A stretch of DNA of 61,934 nucleotides from Deltaproteobacteria bacterium. Its GTDB lineage: Bacteria > Desulfobacterota > Syntrophia > Syntrophales > UBA2210. Below, in pieces: positions 43,991 to 52,677 of the stretch. The notes under the pieces are model-generated. The model had not been told where the DNA came from. It was given only the letters and a program-made list of their open reading frames with translations, and did no database searches. Numbering within the stretch: the first letter of the stretch is position 1; each line of letters starts with the position of its first letter. Position numbers and translations under genes: made by a program. The stretch lies in contig JAFGBH010000020.1 of assembly GCA_016933215.1 (NCBI GenBank), positions 1 to 61,934 of the forward strand, read 5' to 3'.

Positions 43991-44945
43991 CGGAAGATGG
44001 AATAACCGTGTGACCGATATCGTCGGTTCACGATACCCGGTAATCCAGGGCCCCATGAGACTGATCACGCTCGGAGAGGCGGCCGCTGCCGTCTCGAATG
44101 CTGGTGGATTCGGTGTCATAGCCGCATCGGGTCTTTCCTCCGATGAGTTACGGGAGGATATCAGGCGGGCCCGGGAGTTGAGTGCGTACCCAATTGGTAT
44201 TAATATTCCGATCTACCGGCCCAATGCATTTGACGCCCTGGAAATAGCGATCGAGGCGGGGATAAAAACCGTCTATACCTCGGCGGGTAATCCGGCAAAG
44301 GTAATCGACCTTGTAAGAACACACGGCGTAAAGATCATTCATAAGATATCGGGAATCGAGATGGCAAAGAAGGCCGAGGCCTCGGGTGTTGATGGCGTTG
44401 TGGCGATGGGGTACGAAGCGGGGGGACACGTCGGCCGTGATAATGTCACAACATTCTGCCTGATTCCCCAGCTTGTCGATGTCCTTAACATTCCCGTTAT
44501 TGCGTCGGGTGGTATTGGAGATGCGAGAGGAGTCGTTGCCGCCTTTGCTCTTGGTGCCGAAGGAGTGGAAATCGGGACAAGATTTGTGGCATCACACGAT
44601 TACCCGGTTCCGGCATTTTTTAAGGAGGCCCTCTGTCAGGCTACGGGGACCGCCACGATCCTCTTGGGAAAAGAGGCCATGCCGATTCGCGTTTTGAAGA
44701 ACAGAACGACCGCAGCAGTGGCGGCCATGGAGGCTAAAAAGGCAGACGCGACGATGGTTGCCGAAGGTGATGCCCGCTATGTGCAGGAAGGTGGTGACAG
44801 GGAAAGCGCTGTCATGCCCTGCGGTCAGATAGCGGGTCTGGTGAGTGAGGTGACTCATATCAGGGATATTGTTTCAGAGATCATCAGTAATAGTAAGCTG
44901 ATTGCCGAGGATCTCATGAGCCTGTTTAAGGGGAATGGAAAATGA
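43977..44945 (+). CDS. Nitronate monooxygenase / FabK-like FMN flavoprotein
   Basis: A 322-aa TIM-barrel flavoprotein of the NMO/2-nitropropane dioxygenase and FabK superfamily. Typical segments are YPVIQGPMRLITLGEAAAAVSNAGGFGVIAASG at the N-terminus, GYEAGGHVGRD (flavin-binding), VIASGGIGDARGVVAAFALGAEGVEIGTRF. In an anaerobe a monooxygenase is unlikely; these proteins often reduce enoyl-thioesters. It overlaps the ligase gene by 14 bp and the next crotonase gene by 4 bp (ATGA), so the three are translationally coupled and probably work on the same CoA ester series. Confidence 0.82.
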   Translation: MEHYNGRWNNRVTDIVGSRYPVIQGPMRLITLGEAAAAVSNAGGFGVIAASGLSSDELREDIRRARELSAYPIGINIPIYRPNAFDALEIAIEAGIKTVYTSAGNPAKVIDLVRTHGVKIIHKISGIEMAKKAEASGVDGVVAMGYEAGGHVGRDNVTTFCLIPQLVDVLNIPVIASGGIGDARGVVAAFALGAEGVEIGTRFVASHDYPVPAFFKEALCQATGTATILLGKEAMPIRVLKNRTTAAVAAMEAKKADATMVAEGDARYVQEGGDRESAVMPCGQIAGLVSEVTHIRDIVSEIISNSKLIAEDLMSLFKGNGK

Positions 44946-45733
44946 AAAGGGAGCACGTTCTGGTAGAAACGGACAATCATGTGGCGACGGTGACGCTCAA
45001 CAGGCCGGAAAGGATGAATGCCTTCGGCGGGCGGATGCGACAGGAGATCGTCGATGTTCTTGCCGAGGTTGCCGAAGACAGAGATGTGAGGGTGGTTGTC
45101 ATTACCGGAGCGGGAACAGCGTTCTGTACGGGTGGAGATGTCAACGAGTTCGCTTCAGGAGAAACCCAGGCATTGGCAAAGGAGGTGTCGAGCGAACGGC
45201 ATGCCATGTGCAGGGCCGTTTTTCTCATCAACACCATGGAGAAGCCGGTCATTGCAGCGGTCAATGGCGTTGCTGCAGGTGGTGGGTGCAATCTTGCACT
45301 GGCATGCGATATTCGTATTGCGAGTGAAAGGGCTCGTTTCGGACAGGTATTTACGCGGCGGGGAGTACATCCCGATTGGGGTGGTATCTACTTTCTGCCG
45401 CGACTGGTCGGTTATGCGAAGGCGGCTGAGCTTATTTTTTCCGGTGATGTAATCGATGCGGCCGAAGCTTACAGAATCGGTCTCCTTAACAGGGTGGTGC
45501 CGCACGAGGAATTTCAGTCTGCGACCCGCGACACGGCACTGAGGATAGCGAAGAATGCTCCCATACCGATAGCCTTTGCGAAACGGGGACTGCAGAACTT
45601 TTATCGATGGGACCTTTCCCAGGCCCTCGATTATGAATCGTATGTGCTCGAGGTGACGATGAAGAGCGAGGATATTATCGAGGGGTTCGCTGCCTTTCTC
45701 GAAAAGCGTGACCCGAACTTCAAGGGAAAATGA
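44942..45733 (+). CDS. Enoyl-CoA hydratase/isomerase (crotonase) 2
   Basis: A 263-aa crotonase. It has AFCTGGDVNEFASG (oxyanion hole 1), AAVNGVAAGGGCNLALACDIRIASERARFGQVFTRRGVHPDWGG (oxyanion hole 2). The Glu of the classical second catalytic position is replaced (FGQVFTRRGVHPDWG), a pattern seen in isomerase-type or 1,2-epoxyphenylacetyl-CoA-isomerase-like members. The ATG overlaps the stop of the flavoprotein gene as ATGA. It shares only general family similarity with crotonase 1, so the two are probably different steps. Confidence 0.87.
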   Translation: MKREHVLVETDNHVATVTLNRPERMNAFGGRMRQEIVDVLAEVAEDRDVRVVVITGAGTAFCTGGDVNEFASGETQALAKEVSSERHAMCRAVFLINTMEKPVIAAVNGVAAGGGCNLALACDIRIASERARFGQVFTRRGVHPDWGGIYFLPRLVGYAKAAELIFSGDVIDAAEAYRIGLLNRVVPHEEFQSATRDTALRIAKNAPIPIAFAKRGLQNFYRWDLSQALDYESYVLEVTMKSEDIIEGFAAFLEKRDPNFKGK

Positions 45734-45776
45734 CAGCGTATTTTGACCAACTCGGAGAGGGGTAGACAGATACTGT

Positions 45777-47435
45777 ATGAAAAACTACTTCAAAAAAGCT
45801 GCTGAGCAAATATATTGCGAGGCGAAAAATGAGGGGCGACTGGTCGAGGGGAAAACACTTGACGTCCTGAAAGAGATAGCGCTTCGCCAGGAGGGTGTCA
45901 TTCAGACGAATCTCGGATCGGTGGCGTCCGATTCGGAGCCGATGTCGCGGTCGGCACCTCATACCAAGAATAGTGTCGATCATACGTTCGACAAGGAAGA
46001 AGAGCATCTGGCGACGCAGGCGGCCGAATGCATGAAAAATGAGCGTGTTGTATCGATTGATACAATCATCGGTGACGGTCGAGACGGAGTGACGGCGCGG
46101 TTTTTAATGCCGGAGCAGTTTTCACAGATCGCCTACGGGCTCAAGCTTCTCTTCGAGGACACACCGGCGGCGAGGGTTGTGGATGATCCCACCTATACGA
46201 TTATCTTTTTTGCCGATGAGGCCTTTGAACTGAACAAGTTTCGACGACTGCTCGACAAGGATGTCATGATCCGGCTGTGGATGGGGGAACGTCGGGGAGA
46301 TCAGGTTAAGATCTGTAGAAACAGCACCTATCTCGGGGAGGCAAAGAAGGGGATTTTTCAGTTTGAGAGCTGGCGGGTCAAGAAGATTGATCATCAGGGT
46401 ATCTTTTTGCATTGCGGTGCGAGGCGTGACAACCTCTGGGTATACGATCTGGAAACAGAGAGGCCGGAATTGCTGGAGAGGATTACAGGGATCGCGGGTT
46501 TGACAGCAACGGGAAAAACAACAACACTCTGTCGAAAGCTGGCGAAGCTGCCCCGTGAAACATCGGAAATGATCGGCGATGACGGGGGAACACTGGGATA
46601 TGACGGGAGTTATGAGGCCTTCGAGATGGGAGGTGTCTATATCAAAACAGAGGGTCTCAACAAAGACCAGCCGGAGATTCTCCGCGCGGCACTGAGCGGC
46701 GATGCCTTTCTGGAAAACGTTGCCATTACCAAGTATCCTTATATACCTGATTTTATGGACACGACCAAGACGGGAAACGGCCGGGCGGTAATCCGCCGGG
46801 AAAACCTGGGGTTGGCAAGCAGGGGATTGCGGGCGAATCGTATGGATTACATCGTGATGCTGACGCGGAATCCTCTGGCAAATGTCATTTCGAAGCTTAC
46901 CCCCGAGCAGGCGACGATGCAGTTCATATACGGGGAGTCGATCGAGAGTACGGGAGGCAATCCTGACGAGGCGGGGACATTCAAGCGGGTGGTCTTCCTG
47001 GATCCCTTTTTGACGGGTGATCGTCTGGAGCATGCGATGATCTTCTACGAGATTGTCACGAGAAACCGGATCAAGTGTTATCTGGCGAATACGGGAACGA
47101 TCGGCGAGCACCAGATGAAGGTATCGCTGCGACAGTCGCTTGCAACCTACAGCGACATGCTGCGTGTGCAGTTGCGGTTCGACACAGAGCCCGATCATCT
47201 GGGCTATCATCACCCGATTAAGAGTGACCGTGCGAATATGGATATGATGAATGCCTGTTCGGTGTTTCATGATCATGAACTTCTGAATCGAAAGCTGGAA
47301 GACTTTCTGCAGGGTCGCCGACGCTTCCTTGAGGAGTTTGAGGCAACATGGGGAGTTATTCCCTATCATATAAGGGAGTCCTTGCCCTATCGCGTATCTG
47401 ATGGAGAGAAGACAATAGAGAAGATCGCGCTCTGA
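45777..47435 (+). CDS. Divergent ATP-type PEP-carboxykinase-like protein
   Basis: A 552-aa P-loop enzyme with the core of ATP-dependent PEPCK: LGEAKKGIF (metal-binding Lys), IFLHCGAR (His ligand), GLTATGKTTT (PEPCK P-loop GLSGTGKTT), EMIGDDGGTLGY (kinase-2 IGDDEHGW), FLENV and TTKTGNGRAV (PEPCK TENTR). Many of these are altered and the N-terminal third does not align well by eye. It could make oxaloacetate (and thus fumarate) from PEP, or be a kinase with a new substrate. A PEPCK-like gene has no set place in known fumarate-addition operons. The ribosome site (GGAGAGGGG) is rather far (14 bp). Confidence 0.78.
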   Translation: MKNYFKKAAEQIYCEAKNEGRLVEGKTLDVLKEIALRQEGVIQTNLGSVASDSEPMSRSAPHTKNSVDHTFDKEEEHLATQAAECMKNERVVSIDTIIGDGRDGVTARFLMPEQFSQIAYGLKLLFEDTPAARVVDDPTYTIIFFADEAFELNKFRRLLDKDVMIRLWMGERRGDQVKICRNSTYLGEAKKGIFQFESWRVKKIDHQGIFLHCGARRDNLWVYDLETERPELLERITGIAGLTATGKTTTLCRKLAKLPRETSEMIGDDGGTLGYDGSYEAFEMGGVYIKTEGLNKDQPEILRAALSGDAFLENVAITKYPYIPDFMDTTKTGNGRAVIRRENLGLASRGLRANRMDYIVMLTRNPLANVISKLTPEQATMQFIYGESIESTGGNPDEAGTFKRVVFLDPFLTGDRLEHAMIFYEIVTRNRIKCYLANTGTIGEHQMKVSLRQSLATYSDMLRVQLRFDTEPDHLGYHHPIKSDRANMDMMNACSVFHDHELLNRKLEDFLQGRRRFLEEFEATWGVIPYHIRESLPYRVSDGEKTIEKIAL

Positions 47436-47481
47436 TTGGTAAGCGGTATGCAGAACCAATATCACGGTTCCGGAGGAATCT

Positions 47482-49047
47482 ATGGACAATAAATTTAAGA
47501 AGCGTATCGAAGACTTACGCAATACAAAAAAGACCGCGCTTCTGGGTGGTGGTGAGGCTAAAATAGCCCGGGTTCACGACCGGGGGCAGATGACGGCCCG
47601 TGAGCGTGTAGAGTACCTCATTGATGAGGGTAGCTTTGTTGAGCATAACCTTATCATCGGTTACCTGGAGGGAATTCCGGCGGACGGTCTCGTGGCAGGT
47701 CACGGCAACATTGACGGAAGGCCGGTCTGCCTCTACTCGCAGGATAGTACGGTCAAGGGTGGTTCCATCGGTCCTATGCACGGGTTCAAGATGTATCGTA
47801 CCATTGAGTGGGCTCTCGATATGGGAATTCCCTTCATCGGCACCCATGACTCTCCGGGCGCGCGAATTCCCGATATGAATTCGAAAAGCGTTTTCGGCGA
47901 GGCGATGGAAAAACACGGGGGAGCAATCTTCTATCCCAATACGCAGGCCTCAGGGCTGATTCCGCAGATATCGGCTATAATGGGGAGCTGCGCGGGAATT
48001 TCGGTTTATTCTCCCGCTCTGACAGATTTCGTTTTTATGGTGGATAAAACGAGTCACATGTTTATCACGGGACCGTCAATGGTCGGTGTGGTGACGGGAG
48101 AAACGCTCACCAAGGATGAACTGGGAGGTGCCGAGGTTCACTGTAAGATTTCCGGCCTCGCCGATGGGAGATTTGCAAGCGAGAAGAAACTGTTAGACGG
48201 CATCAAGGAACTCCTCGGCTATCTTCCTCAAAATGCGCATGAACAACCACCAGTGAGAGATGTCGGTGATGATCCGGAACGATTGACGGACGAGCTTACC
48301 GAGATAGTTCCCTCATCGGCATCGAGAGCTTATGATGTTCGAAAAGCAATCCGTTGTATCGTCGACGGCGGCCGTTTTTTTGAGATAAAGGCGGAGTTCG
48401 CTCCCGAGATCGTGGTCGGATTTGCCCGGATGAACGGAAATGTGGTCGGGATCGCAGCCAATCAGTCCAGTATTCGAGCGGGAAGTCTCACCGTTGACAG
48501 CTCGGATAAGCAAACCCGGTTTATGCGGTTTTGCGACTGCTTCAATATTCCCCTTATCATGCTCGTCGATACCTCGGCGTATCTTCCCGGAAAAGATCAG
48601 GAGCACAAAGGTATTATTCGTCACGGCGCAAAGGTGTTGTATGCACTCTGCGAGGCTACTGTTCCGAGAATCGGGCTCGTTTTGCGAAAGGCCTATGGAG
48701 GCGGGAACCTTGGAATGGGTGTCATTCCGGGACAAACGGGTACCGATATGCTCTTCTATTGGCCGATCACCGAGCTTGGTGTTATGGGTGCCAAGGCCTC
48801 TGTAGAGCTCTTTTTCGGTGATCTCATACGAAGTGCCGACAATCCGGATGAAGCAAGGGACCAGTTATTAAAGGAGTATGGGGAACGGTATGCCAATCCG
48901 ATGAGAGAAGCGGCGTCAAATCCGTTCATCAACGATATCATTGAACCGCGGGACACGAGAAAAGTGCTCATCAAATCGCTGGCATTTCTCTCCACCAAGA
49001 GAAAACCGCCTCGGTATCCCAAGCGCCACGGTAACATGCCAATGTAG
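47482..49047 (+). CDS. Acyl-CoA carboxylase/decarboxylase carboxyltransferase subunit
   Basis: A 521-aa biotin-dependent carboxyltransferase (PccB/MmdA-like). Typical motifs: KIARVHDRGQMTARERVEYLIDEGSFVEH, SQDSTVKGGSIG, THDSPGARI, MGSCAGISVYSPALTDFVFM, VDSSDKQTRFMRFCDCFNIPLI, ALCEATVPRIGLVLRKAYGGG. It would move CO2 between biotin and an acyl-CoA: decarboxylating the malonyl-type product of the mutase, or transcarboxylating to propionyl-CoA. No biotin carrier, biotin carboxylase or sodium-pump gene is in the window, so partners must be elsewhere. GGAGGA precedes the ATG. Last gene of the plus-strand series. Confidence 0.9.
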   Translation: MDNKFKKRIEDLRNTKKTALLGGGEAKIARVHDRGQMTARERVEYLIDEGSFVEHNLIIGYLEGIPADGLVAGHGNIDGRPVCLYSQDSTVKGGSIGPMHGFKMYRTIEWALDMGIPFIGTHDSPGARIPDMNSKSVFGEAMEKHGGAIFYPNTQASGLIPQISAIMGSCAGISVYSPALTDFVFMVDKTSHMFITGPSMVGVVTGETLTKDELGGAEVHCKISGLADGRFASEKKLLDGIKELLGYLPQNAHEQPPVRDVGDDPERLTDELTEIVPSSASRAYDVRKAIRCIVDGGRFFEIKAEFAPEIVVGFARMNGNVVGIAANQSSIRAGSLTVDSSDKQTRFMRFCDCFNIPLIMLVDTSAYLPGKDQEHKGIIRHGAKVLYALCEATVPRIGLVLRKAYGGGNLGMGVIPGQTGTDMLFYWPITELGVMGAKASVELFFGDLIRSADNPDEARDQLLKEYGERYANPMREAASNPFINDIIEPRDTRKVLIKSLAFLSTKRKPPRYPKRHGNMPM

Positions 49048-49069
49048 ACAGTTTGTTATTCAAAGGAAA

Positions 49070-50698
49070 TTACGGTGTGTAGAGCACCACGAGGCATCGT
49101 GTCGCTTCGTCTGAGAGGCTTCTCAGCTTGTGGGGTGTTTCGGAGTTGAAGTGTATTGATTCGTGCTGTTTCAGTTTGTGTACCTTACCCCCCAGTGTCA
49201 GCTCAAGATCACCCTCCATGACATAGATGTATTCCTCTCCCTCATGCTTGTAGGCAACGGGCTTGTGGGCCTGTTTCGACTCGATGGTAATCATGAATGA
49301 TCGAAGATGTTCGTTCTCGGTACCGGGGGTCAGTGTCTGGTAGGAATAGTTCTGTGTCCGTTTGACGAACTGCTGTGTTCGCTGATCCCGTATCATCGCC
49401 TTTTCGCTTTCGTGGAGGAACGTGCCGGGATCGACATTGAATGCACGGGAGAGACGAAGCAGAAAACTGACCGAAGGTGAAATCTCGTCCTTTTCGAACT
49501 GTTCGATAAATTCGGGAGACTGCCCCGTTGCGAAGGCGAGTGATTCCCTCGACCACCCGTGAGATTCCCTGAGCTTCAGAAGCTTTTCTCCGAAACCGGA
49601 CGTTTTTTCTTCGCCCGTCTCTTTGGTTTCATACAGGGTGTCGGTGAGTGATCGCATCACGGTTTGCCTCACCTTCGATGCAAAGATCGGGAGAAATGTG
49701 GCTGCATCGGCCGCGATGCCGATGTCGGCAATCTGAAAAATAGGGGCATTGAGATCGCGGTTAATTGCCACGATGGTTTTTGCATCGGTAATTCCCGCGG
49801 TATACTGGATCGCACCGGAGGTTCCCACAGAGATAAGAAGGTCGGGGTGGACGGTCTTTCCCGTCTGACCGATGAGATTATCCTCTTTTATCCAGTGTTG
49901 CAATACCGGCGGTCGGGTCGCGCCGACCTCTCCGCCCAGAGCGGCTGCCAGATCGCGTACCATTCCGAACCCGTCTGCGGTTCCGAGACCGGCACCGCCG
50001 GCGACGACGATTTCGGCCTCTTCAAGCTTTTTCCGTCCTTCAAGCTCATAGGTGCTCGATAAAAGTTCGATACCTTCCGGGATTGCGACGCTCTCAACGG
50101 TGATCCGTTCTATCGTGCCGGGATTTCCGGAACTGTTGACTGGCTGGATTCCATGGGGCTGTACCGTGGCAAAACCGGTGGTGTGAAAGTTTTCTCTATA
50201 GGTGATCTCAGCGAGTATCTCTCCGCCCCAGGATGGGCAGGATGCGACGATCCTGCCGTCTTTCATCGCCAGATCAACACAATCGGCTATGAGGCCGGCA
50301 TTACTGAGCCGTGCGGTCCGCGCCGCCAGATCCCTGCCGAATTCAGTCAGGGGAAAGAGGACAAGCATGGGAGCACGGGATTCCACGGCATCGGATAGCA
50401 CCGGCGCATAGATATCGGTTCTCGGAATGGCCAGAGTCGGATTTTCAAAAATGAAAACCCTGTCGGCACCGTGGGAAAGACATCTGTCGGCTGCTTCATT
50501 AATGGGAATACCCGGAATTTCCATGGTCGTTTCTGATGCTGAATTCGCCGATGAACCGATCACAATGGCGATAATTGTGCCCGAGACGGAGTGGTTCAGC
50601 TCATAGGCCCTGGCCAGGACGTTGAGGCTGAGCGTAAACAGCCGCTCGTTTCTGAGATCAGTATAAACCCAGATTGCTTTCTTTTTCTTTGTTCCCAT
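49070..50698 (-). CDS. ETF alpha subunit fused to an XRE-HTH and cupin
   Basis: A 542-aa three-domain protein. Residues 1-345 are an electron-transfer flavoprotein alpha subunit with a complete FAD site (GQTGKTVHPDLLISVGTSGAIQ, 277-297; VAINRDLNAPIFQIADIG, 310-327). Residues about 368-428 form an XRE-type HTH (LLKLRESHGWSRESLAFATGQ; SVSFLLRLSRAF). Residues about 455-540 are a cupin (HEGEEYIYVMEGDLEL; IHFNSETPHKLRS). HTH-cupin proteins usually exist as separate regulators. The frame is open without stop through the linker. It starts 7 bp after etfB, as a normal ETF pair. It could report flavin redox or acyl-CoA flux to transcription; that is inference. Confidence 0.88.
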   Translation of the reverse strand: MGTKKKKAIWVYTDLRNERLFTLSLNVLARAYELNHSVSGTIIAIVIGSSANSASETTMEIPGIPINEAADRCLSHGADRVFIFENPTLAIPRTDIYAPVLSDAVESRAPMLVLFPLTEFGRDLAARTARLSNAGLIADCVDLAMKDGRIVASCPSWGGEILAEITYRENFHTTGFATVQPHGIQPVNSSGNPGTIERITVESVAIPEGIELLSSTYELEGRKKLEEAEIVVAGGAGLGTADGFGMVRDLAAALGGEVGATRPPVLQHWIKEDNLIGQTGKTVHPDLLISVGTSGAIQYTAGITDAKTIVAINRDLNAPIFQIADIGIAADAATFLPIFASKVRQTVMRSLTDTLYETKETGEEKTSGFGEKLLKLRESHGWSRESLAFATGQSPEFIEQFEKDEISPSVSFLLRLSRAFNVDPGTFLHESEKAMIRDQRTQQFVKRTQNYSYQTLTPGTENEHLRSFMITIESKQAHKPVAYKHEGEEYIYVMEGDLELTLGGKVHKLKQHESIHFNSETPHKLRSLSDEATRCLVVLYTP

Positions 50699-50705
50699 AT
50701 TTACG

Positions 50706-51482
50706 TTAAGTGATTAGTCCCGTTTCTTTGATCCGTTCTATAAGCACTTCCGCCTGTTCTTCGAGAGTACCCTCAAGGAACTCGCATTTTCTCTCCCGTG
50801 TCATCTTTTTCATGGAAAGAACCTCCGTGGGGGATCCTTTCTTCCCCACGAGTTTGGGATCAAGCGAAAGATCGTTGAGAGTCCAGGTCTCGATCTTCTT
50901 TTTTTCAAAGGCCTCCTCGATTCCACTCAGCGGAATATCCCTCGGTTTCACCGATGCGGGATGAACCGTCAGTGCCGCGGGAAGGGAGAGATTGTATTCC
51001 TCTCTGAATCCGTCGACTTTACGTTCCACACGGAGAAGAGGTTTTTCATAATTCAAGGAAGAAACTCCTGTTACCAAAGGTATGTCGAGGGAGACGGCGG
51101 TCTGGGGGCCGACCTGGCCCGTATCGCTGTCGTAGGTTCTTGTTCCGAAAAGGACGATGTCGTAGGGTTCGAGTTTCTTTATCGCCGCTCCCAGTGCCTT
51201 CGATGTTGCCAGGGTATCAGAATCACCGAGCCTGGGGTCGCTGAGGAGCACTCCCCTGTCTGCACCCATTGCAATCGCCTCGTGAAGCACAAAGGCGCAG
51301 GATTTCGGTCCCATGGATAGGGCCGTGACCGTTCCGCCCTCTCTTTCGACCAGGGCGATGGCCGATTCCAGGGCGGGTCTGTCAAAGAGGTTCATCTCCG
51401 CCGTCTCGGCCGACCGAATGATTCCGTTTTCCGGTGCCTTTGTGACGACGGATTTGATGCAGACTATGATATGAAGTGCCAT
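50706..51482 (-). CDS. etfB: Electron-transfer flavoprotein beta subunit
   Basis: A 258-aa EtfB. It has MALHIIVCIKSVV, NLFDRPALESAIALVEREGGTVTALSMGP, the adenine-binding ADRGVLLSDPRLGDSDTLATSKALG and DTGQVGPQTAVSLDIPLVTGV. It forms the heterodimer with the fused EtfA encoded 7 bp downstream and passes electrons from the acyl-CoA dehydrogenase encoded 43 bp upstream towards the membrane. Start ATG at 51482 follows GGAATC. Standard length. Confidence 0.92.
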   Translation of the reverse strand: MALHIIVCIKSVVTKAPENGIIRSAETAEMNLFDRPALESAIALVEREGGTVTALSMGPKSCAFVLHEAIAMGADRGVLLSDPRLGDSDTLATSKALGAAIKKLEPYDIVLFGTRTYDSDTGQVGPQTAVSLDIPLVTGVSSLNYEKPLLRVERKVDGFREEYNLSLPAALTVHPASVKPRDIPLSGIEEAFEKKKIETWTLNDLSLDPKLVGKKGSPTEVLSMKKMTRERKCEFLEGTLEEQAEVLIERIKETGLIT

Positions 51483-51525
51483 TAAAGATTCCTGAGATTC
51501 TCGTTTCTTATGAAAGCAGCCGCAA

Positions 51526-52677
51526 TTACTTGGCGTAATCCTTCAGTACTTCTCTCGCTATTACCATCTGATGAATCTCCGAGGTTCCCTCGTAAATTCG
51601 TGTTACCCTGGCGTCCCGGTAGTATCGCTCAACGGGATAGGATTTTGAGTATCCGTATCCTCCGTGAATCTGGACCGCCATATCGGTTATCCTACTCGCT
51701 GCTTCGGAGGCGTATAATTTGGCCATTGCCGATGCCCGGGAGAAATGCTTTCCCTGATCGCGAAGAAGGGCCGCCCGGTAAACCATGAGACGCGCCGCTT
51801 CCAGTTCGGTTGCCATATCAGCGAGCATTGCCTGGATTGACTGATGCTTTCCTATGGAAACCCCGAACTGCTGTCGCTGATTTGCGTATCGTGCCGATTC
51901 TTCAAGGGCGGCCTGGGCGATTCCCACCGCCTGGGCAGCGATCCCGATTCTTCCCGTGTCGAGGGCCATAATTCCTATCTGAAATCCCGTCCCCTCTTCA
52001 CCGAGAAGGTTTTCCGCAGGGATTTTGCAATCATAGAGGCGGATAGAGGTAACGGGATTTGCCCTCATGCCGCAGAGGTCTTCCAAGTCACCTACCACGA
52101 ATCCCGGTGTTCCCCTCTCTGCCACGACAACGCTGATTCCCCTTCGCCCGGCATCCGGATCTGTTCTCGCGAAGATGAGGCATATATCCGCCACGCCGCC
52201 ATTGGTTACGAAGACCTTGTTTGCATTGACTAGATAGCCTTTCTTGTTTCTGATGGCTGTTGCTTCTACTCCGGCCGCATCGGAGCCGGCATTTGGTTCG
52301 GTGAGGCAGAAGGCACCGATTTTCTCGCCCCGTGCGAGGGGGGGTATCCATCGCTTTTTCTGCGTTTCCGATCCGAACGCCATGATCGGATATACAGCGA
52401 CGCTGTTATGAACGGTGACGCAAAGCCCGAGGCTTCCGCATGCACGGGAGATTTCCTCAATAGTAATGACGCAACTTAACGAATCCATCCCGGATCCGCC
52501 CAGCTTTTTCGGTACCTGGATTCCGAAGTAACCGAGTTTTCCCATCATCTCGATCACTTCCCAGGGGAAGCGTGCCTCCCGGTCAATCTCGCCGGCAATC
52601 GGCATGATCTCGCGTTCGCAGAATGCTCTTACGGAGCGTCTGACGGCACGATTTTTTTCTGACAGAAACGTGTTCAT
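51526..52677 (-). CDS. Acyl-CoA dehydrogenase
   Basis: A 383-aa flavin acyl-CoA dehydrogenase. FAD and substrate motifs are clear: GAFCLTEPNAGSDAAG, NKVFVTNGGVADICLIFA, a mid-domain GIAAQAVGIAQAALEESARYANQRQQFG, and the C-terminal AVQIHGGYGYSKSYPVERYYRDARVTRIYEGTSEIHQMVIAREVL. The catalytic base Glu lies in YEGTSE as in the short-chain enzymes. It feeds electrons to EtfBA encoded next. In the proposed route it would oxidise the acyl-CoA after removal of the extra carboxylate. First gene of a three-gene minus-strand unit that converges on the glycyl radical operon. Confidence 0.93.
   Translation of the reverse strand: MNTFLSEKNRAVRRSVRAFCEREIMPIAGEIDREARFPWEVIEMMGKLGYFGIQVPKKLGGSGMDSLSCVITIEEISRACGSLGLCVTVHNSVAVYPIMAFGSETQKKRWIPPLARGEKIGAFCLTEPNAGSDAAGVEATAIRNKKGYLVNANKVFVTNGGVADICLIFARTDPDAGRRGISVVVAERGTPGFVVGDLEDLCGMRANPVTSIRLYDCKIPAENLLGEEGTGFQIGIMALDTGRIGIAAQAVGIAQAALEESARYANQRQQFGVSIGKHQSIQAMLADMATELEAARLMVYRAALLRDQGKHFSRASAMAKLYASEAASRITDMAVQIHGGYGYSKSYPVERYYRDARVTRIYEGTSEIHQMVIAREVLKDYAK

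Noticed and set aside
43977-44945. True nitronate monooxygenase function
   Set aside because: The operon centres on an oxygen-sensitive radical enzyme and the gene is coupled to acyl-CoA genes, so an enoyl-thioester-type reductase role fits better. The family name is kept only as a label.
46122-47522. A 466-codon open frame antisense to the PEPCK-like gene
   Set aside because: The sense frame shows clear PEPCK-type motifs; the antisense translation has no domain sense and no ribosome site. Similar long antisense frames at 36302-37298, 40653-41441 and 43115-43747 are rejected for the same reason.
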